The position numbers and the translations under genes are program-made. Positions 6,921 to 10,095 of a DNA stretch of 10,095 bases are shown here, in pieces (the first letter of the stretch is position 1; the number at the start of each line of letters is the position of its first letter). The stretch spans positions 1-10,095 of the forward strand of contig CAXGBD010000044.1 in the NCBI GenBank assembly GCA_964008355.1, read 5' to 3'. Origin of the DNA: DTSX01 sp964008355 (GTDB lineage: Bacteria; Pseudomonadota; Gammaproteobacteria; Steroidobacterales; UBA11654). Below the pieces are notes generated by a model. It did not search any database. It was not told the DNA's origin and worked only from the letters and a program-made list of their open reading frames with translations.

Positions 6921-7886
6921 CTATTTTATGAGATCTTGATGCTTGGAGGGATCAATATTCCCACCGCTGAGAACAACGATTGTATTATCTCCTGTAGGAG
7001 TAAATTTGTCCTCCAATAGCATCGCTAAGCCAATGACACCGCTGGGCTCAAGAATGATACCCAGTTCGTGATAGGCAATTTTCATTGCTTCAATGACATA
7101 TTGTTCTTCAACCGAGTAAATATCCTTGAGTAAGCGTTGATTAATTGGAAAAGTTATTTCACCTGGATTTTCTGCCATCAAAGCATCACAAAGGGTAGGC
7201 TTGTTAATATCAATGTTCACTCGCTTGCCTGCAGATAATGATTGTTGTGTATCATTAAAATGTTCCGGCTCTACCCCATAAACTGCAGTTTTTTGTGACA
7301 ACGATTCAAAAGCAAGGCAAGACCCTGCAACTAACCCTCCTCCGCCAACCGGGCATATAAAATTGTCGATGGCAAGATCAATCAATTGCATTTGCTGGAT
7401 AGCCTCAAGGCCAATACTGGACTGCCCAACAATAACATCTTCATGATCATAAGCGGGAATCAGGTAAGCATGAGATTGTTCAGCTAATGCCTTGGCTATT
7501 TGCTCTCTATTCTCTGTATAACGATCATAGAATATTATTTCTGCCCCATATTGTAGTGTTGCCTCCACTTTTATAACTGGGGCATCGCTCGGCATCACAA
7601 TCGTTGCATCCAAACCTAATAACATCGCGGCCAAAGCAACTCCTTGGGCATGGTTTCCTGAGGATCCAGCAACAACATCCCGTGGTCCACTTTGCATTAA
7701 CTGTTGATGCATACAATAGTATGCACCTCTAATTTTGAAGGAACCGCCGTGCTGTTGTGATTCATCTTTAAACCAAACATTAAAGCCCAAACGCTGATTC
7801 AGTTTTTCTGATGAAAGCAGCGGCGTAGGTCTCACCACCCCTTGCAAGACTGAATTGGCGTGAAGGATTTTCTGCATATCAATCAT
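6921..7886 (-). CDS. PLP-dependent threonine/serine dehydratase (serine racemase-like)
   Basis: A 321-residue fold-type II PLP enzyme close in size to catabolic threonine dehydratase TdcB (about 329), with no C-terminal ACT regulatory domain as found in biosynthetic IlvA. Lys51 in GGSFKIRGA is the Schiff-base lysine. GSSGNHAQG (74-82) binds the substrate carboxylate, GGGGL (181-185) binds the PLP phosphate, and Ser307 in LSGGN is placed to contact the pyridine nitrogen. Expected reaction: threonine to 2-oxobutyrate and ammonia, or serine to pyruvate. Glu206 and Asp212 in VEPEHFND fall where serine racemase has Mg-binding acidic residues, so a racemase or metal-stimulated dehydratase is an alternative. 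With the nearby acetolactate synthase it could feed isoleucine synthesis. The start ATG lacks a good Shine-Dalgarno; Met4 is an alternative. Confidence 0.9.
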   Translation of the reverse strand: MIDMQKILHANSVLQGVVRPTPLLSSEKLNQRLGFNVWFKDESQQHGGSFKIRGAYYCMHQQLMQSGPRDVVAGSSGNHAQGVALAAMLLGLDATIVMPSDAPVIKVEATLQYGAEIIFYDRYTENREQIAKALAEQSHAYLIPAYDHEDVIVGQSSIGLEAIQQMQLIDLAIDNFICPVGGGGLVAGSCLAFESLSQKTAVYGVEPEHFNDTQQSLSAGKRVNIDINKPTLCDALMAENPGEITFPINQRLLKDIYSVEEQYVIEAMKIAYHELGIILEPSGVIGLAMLLEDKFTPTGDNTIVVLSGGNIDPSKHQDLIK

Positions 7887-7907
7887 AATCTGTGTGATTG
7901 TAAATCA
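7880..7907. repeat. Overlapping inverted repeats at the dehydratase start (possible operator)
   Basis: CAATCATA (7880-7887) and TGTGATTG (7893-7900) are inverted copies with one mismatch. TGATT (7895-7899) and AATCA (7903-7907) form a second dyad with a 3-base spacer. The three half-sites lie in and just before the start codon of the dehydratase and upstream of the divergent small gene. That is a typical operator position, but no protein is identified. Confidence 0.3.
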
Positions 7908-7950
7908 TTACTCCTCAACTATTTTGCTCAGCAAGCATTGTCAGTGACTT

Positions 7951-7959
7951 TGTTATAAA
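7951..7959 (+). promoter_or_regulatory. Possible extended -10 element for the monooxygenase-like gene
   Basis: TGTTATAAA reads as TGN followed by TATAAA, an extended -10. No good -35 lies 16-18 bases upstream. If used, transcription would begin near 7965, just after the first ATG (7960), and translation would have to start at the next ATG, 8008. Confidence 0.33.
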
Positions 7960-8364
7960 ATGAAAAAATCAGAATTACAATTTCAATTTATTAATGTGAG
8001 TGATGAAATGGAAACTTATATCGTAACAATTTATGCAAAATTTGAACATGCGGACGAAGTGGCGGACTATTACACGGGACTTCAATCGCTCTACCAAGAA
8101 GCTTCTGGATTCATTAGCAGAAAAGTTTATCGTGCGAAAACTGGTGCCATGGTTGAGGCGGTGATGAATACTTATTCTAAAGATGAATTGAAAGGCAATC
8201 CAGAAGAAGCCCATGCTCAGGGTGAACACTTTATAATCATTGAAGAATGGGATTCCATTCAGGATCGAATCAATTTTGGCAGAGGCTTAAGTAAAGAACA
8301 CCATATGAAAGTTGTGCCATATATCCTTCCTGAACACTCGCACGAGTTCTATAAAAATATCTAG
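7960..8364 (+). CDS. Antibiotic biosynthesis monooxygenase-type (dimeric alpha-beta barrel) protein
   Basis: A 134-residue small soluble protein when started at 7960. From Met17 (codon at 8008) it opens METYIVTIYAKFEHADEVADYY and continues to ASGFISRKVYRAKTG, then FIIIEEWDSIQDRINFGRG. This is the beta-alpha-beta pattern and the EEW strand of the ABM/YgiN-like ferredoxin-fold family, which forms dimeric barrels. Some members are cofactor-free oxygenases acting on quinones or polyketides, others heme-degrading enzymes, and many are of unknown function; no substrate can be named here. The fold begins right after Met17, the first ATG has no Shine-Dalgarno, and a TATAAA overlaps it. I therefore suspect ATG 8008 (118 residues) is the real start, although I keep the longer limits. 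It is transcribed away from the dehydratase and converges on phhB with a 5-base gap. Confidence 0.72.
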   Translation: MKKSELQFQFINVSDEMETYIVTIYAKFEHADEVADYYTGLQSLYQEASGFISRKVYRAKTGAMVEAVMNTYSKDELKGNPEEAHAQGEHFIIIEEWDSIQDRINFGRGLSKEHHMKVVPYILPEHSHEFYKNI

Positions 8365-8369
8365 CGAAC

Positions 8370-8711
8370 CTAAGAAATCATATTGTCTATTTTCTTAGCG
8401 CATATAAAATCGTTTTCTGAAAGCCCGCCTATAGAGTGGGTTGAATAGATAACCAAACACGAACCATATTTCACCACAAGATCTGGATGATGACCTTCAG
8501 ACTCGGCAATCCAGGCAACAGCGTTTACAAAAGAGATTGTTTGGTTGTAGTTTGAAAACTTAAACTCTCTTTCAATATGTTTGGCATCATCAGATATGAT
8601 CCATTCAGGGTCAATTGCTTGAGATATTTGTTTCGCTGCTGTCATATCTAACGGCTGCACTCCTCCTTCGCATGGAACACAGTTTTTTTCTTCAAGATTA
8701 TTTGTAGTCAT
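8370..8711 (-). CDS. phhB: Pterin-4a-carbinolamine dehydratase (4a-hydroxytetrahydrobiopterin dehydratase)
   Basis: A 113-residue protein of the usual family size. It dehydrates 4a-hydroxytetrahydropterin, produced by aromatic amino acid hydroxylases such as phenylalanine hydroxylase, to quinonoid dihydropterin, and so recycles the cofactor. The active-site signature EGHHPDL is present near residues 72-78, with the third region as YSTHSIGGLSENDFICAKKID near the C-terminus. The N-terminal helix region has the common LTxxxI-like segment (MTAAKQISQAID) and WIISDD. GAG lies 6 bases before the ATG. The start is 23 bases after the stop of the membrane-anchored VWA gene on the same strand, so the two are probably co-transcribed, which is an odd pairing. 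No phenylalanine hydroxylase is visible in the window. Confidence 0.94.
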   Translation of the reverse strand: MTTNNLEEKNCVPCEGGVQPLDMTAAKQISQAIDPEWIISDDAKHIEREFKFSNYNQTISFVNAVAWIAESEGHHPDLVVKYGSCLVIYSTHSIGGLSENDFICAKKIDNMIS

Positions 8712-8734
8712 TGTTTTCTCGCCTCTACCTGAAA

Positions 8735-9712
8735 TTATAGGTGTGGGAGGGCAACAAATGTTCCACCATTTTGCTCAGATAATTTCCTCATGAGATGAGC
8801 AAATTTTGCGCCATTGGCTGATCCAGTTTGTGTAGGAAACCCAATACCATGGATTCGAACCAATCGGTTTCCAAACCGGTCGGCTTTATTAATTCTGGCA
8901 ACATGCCTACAAACCGCCTCAACGGAACCTCTTGGAAAATCATCGCCAAAAACATAGATGCTGATTCGCTTATCTCTTTCATAAAAAGTGCTAATTGCCT
9001 CAGTGATACCTTCAACTGGACTCGAATCACTATAAGGATTCCAAAACCGCAATCGACTGGTAATATTGTTTCTAATAGCAGGAGAGTCAGGCATCCATTT
9101 ACCTGCATAACTAGGGAACATATACTCACCCTCGTCGTTGAGGACTTGGATCCCTTTAACTTTTGGATAAATGAAGAGTGTTTCGGTAATTTTCTGAATG
9201 ACCAGATTCCATGGACCTTCGTACATACTTCCTGATGTGTCGACAACAAAAATAATGTACTCGCTATCTACAGGAATCCCCCCAACCGTGTTGTCATCTT
9301 GAGGTTGGTAGTCTTTCAGCAATCTTTTCGTTTCCTCGGTCAGTGATTGTCTCGCAGAGAGTAATCCTTTCAATTCTGCAGTCTTTTCATCTGCTTCGGC
9401 CTTTGAGGCACTAAAGTCTCCCTGTATAGTTGAGAAATCACCCTGCAATTTATTCTTTTGCTCATCATTTTCCGATAACTGTTCTTTTGTTTCTGTCAGT
9501 GTTTGATTGAGCACTGTTGTATCGCCTCGAATTAAACTTAATTCTCTCTCCAAGACTATCAGTAGTTTCTGGAGGTCTTCTTGACTCTTCTGAATGGTCA
9601 TAGGCTCATATATCTTGGTGATGACAAGCAACAAAATAACCGCACCAAAGCCACAGCAAACCACATCTAAAAACGAGAGGTTAAAGGTCTCCATACTGCG
9701 ACGTTTTCTCAT
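8735..9712 (-). CDS. Membrane-anchored coiled-coil VWA-domain protein with ExbD/TolR-like N-terminus
   Basis: A 325-residue protein from the ATG at 9712. The start RKRR is followed by a single membrane helix around 12-31 (NLSFLDVVCCGFGAVILLLV). The positive-inside rule puts the N-terminus in the cytoplasm and the rest in the periplasm. Asp16 in the LDV motif sits where ExbD and TolR carry their essential membrane Asp. Residues about 40-135 are a heptad-rich coiled coil with a local GDFS duplication. Residues about 150-325 form a VWA domain with MIDAS motif VDTSGSM (Asp158) and a third MIDAS-type Asp in YVFGDD (about 257). Ser-Ser-Pro stands where the MIDAS Thr usually is. The ATG overlaps the upstream VWA gene's stop as TAATG, implying translational coupling; a TTG at 9721 is a poorer start. 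I know no named family for this architecture; function unknown. Confidence 0.85.
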   Translation of the reverse strand: MRKRRSMETFNLSFLDVVCCGFGAVILLLVITKIYEPMTIQKSQEDLQKLLIVLERELSLIRGDTTVLNQTLTETKEQLSENDEQKNKLQGDFSTIQGDFSASKAEADEKTAELKGLLSARQSLTEETKRLLKDYQPQDDNTVGGIPVDSEYIIFVVDTSGSMYEGPWNLVIQKITETLFIYPKVKGIQVLNDEGEYMFPSYAGKWMPDSPAIRNNITSRLRFWNPYSDSSPVEGITEAISTFYERDKRISIYVFGDDFPRGSVEAVCRHVARINKADRFGNRLVRIHGIGFPTQTGSANGAKFAHLMRKLSEQNGGTFVALPHL

Positions 9713-10095
9713 TACGGCCAATCTCTTGAAGGTGCCATGAAACTACCTCTTGATCTGATGGCTAAACGCCAAAAAGCCTCTGCTGCTAAAGGATCGCCAT
9801 CCATGGGAAACAACAGAACATTCACCGGTATGGGTGGCAGTTCTCGCAATGCTTGATTAAAATATTTGATCCGTTGTTCTGGACTAACCCTGGTCTCACG
9901 TAAGGGACTTCTGTTTCCTTGTGTAGGTAGCCCATCTGTGAGAAGGAAAATATTATCAGGTCGTGGGTTCAATTGTTGTAGCGCCTCAAACGCATTAATC
10001 AAACTAGTCCCTTTTTCAGGAACGGTGCCTCTCAACCGATCAATTGCTCTTTTAATTTCTGTACCGTCGGTTATCTCTAGCCATTGGCCATCGGT
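9712..10095 (-). CDS. VWA-domain protein (N-terminus beyond window)
   Basis: The frame is open to the right edge, so only the C-terminal 127 residues are seen; the first in-frame TTG at 10035 is not a credible start. It is the second half of a von Willebrand A domain: GTSLINAFEAL carries the MIDAS Thr-like position, and NIFLLTDGLPTQG carries the strand and Asp of the third MIDAS motif. After that come an Arg- and Pro-containing helix region (SPEQRIKYFNQALRELPPIPVNVLLFPMDGDPLAAEAFWRLA is the run of strand and helix) and a short end, RGSFMAPSRDWP. VWA domains bind protein partners through a metal ion. The stop codon shares its last base with the next gene's ATG. The two VWA genes are therefore tightly linked, and the operon extends to the right of the window. 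Any membrane segment or other N-terminal domain cannot be seen. Confidence 0.85.
   Translation of the reverse strand, partial: TDGQWLEITDGTEIKRAIDRLRGTVPEKGTSLINAFEALQQLNPRPDNIFLLTDGLPTQGNRSPLRETRVSPEQRIKYFNQALRELPPIPVNVLLFPMDGDPLAAEAFWRLAIRSRGSFMAPSRDWP

Noticed and set aside
7879..7908. Nine-codon frame on the reverse strand preceded by GAGGAG, just upstream of and overlapping the dehydratase start.
   Set aside because: GAGGAG is only 2 bases from that ATG, too close for good initiation, and the peptide has no threonine or isoleucine codon bias. It could still be a leader, but support is thin.
8370..8398. Perfect 8-base inverted repeat CTAAGAAA / TTTCTTAG with a 13-base loop at the junction of the convergent monooxygenase-like gene and phhB, considered as a bidirectional terminator.
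   Set aside because: The stem is AT-rich and short, the loop is long, and no T-run follows on either strand. Most of it is phhB coding sequence.
8788..9249. 153-codon reverse-strand frame and a 135-codon forward frame inside the anchored VWA gene.
   Set aside because: Both are shadows of the VWA frame, with no family motifs and atypical composition.

Overview
The window looks like a piece of an AT-leaning proteobacterial chromosome, most likely a gammaproteobacterium (inference). The isocitrate dehydrogenase, the 164-residue IlvH and the pterin dehydratase all read like gammaproteobacterial housekeeping proteins. Coding density is very high: no gene-free stretch exceeds about 170 bases. I see no tRNA, rRNA, CRISPR array, insertion sequence or attachment site.

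Left part (1-1572): a leftward pair. A GTG-started gene resembles plant red chlorophyll catabolite reductase, a member of the ferredoxin-dependent bilin reductase superfamily. It is followed 6 bases later by an OmpR/PhoB-type response regulator that runs off the left edge. The 151-base gap at 1422-1572 separates this pair from the rightward icd gene and holds a plausible sigma70 promoter and a good Shine-Dalgarno for icd.

Central part (1573-7886): central and branched-chain amino acid metabolism. icd (NADP-dependent isocitrate dehydrogenase) converges on ilvH (acetolactate synthase small subunit, leftward). The acetolactate synthase large subunit is divergent from ilvH instead of forming the usual ilvB/I-ilvH operon. 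Its 3' end overlaps by 4 bases the end of a leftward aldehyde dehydrogenase, which lies 73 bases downstream of a leftward PLP-dependent threonine/serine dehydratase. The dehydratase could supply 2-oxobutyrate to the acetolactate synthase for isoleucine synthesis.

Right part (7887-10095): a small rightward protein of the antibiotic-biosynthesis-monooxygenase/dimeric alpha-beta barrel type, then a leftward set. That set is the end of a von Willebrand A (VWA) protein entering from the right edge, a second protein with an ExbD/TolR-like membrane anchor plus coiled coil plus VWA domain (TAATG overlap between the two), and a pterin-4a-carbinolamine dehydratase (phhB).

The two most unusual items are the bilin/RCC-reductase-like gene coupled to a response regulator, and the membrane-anchored tandem VWA genes, whose anchor carries the Asp-containing LDV motif of proton-channel accessory proteins. 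The latter probably belong to a larger operon beyond the right edge.
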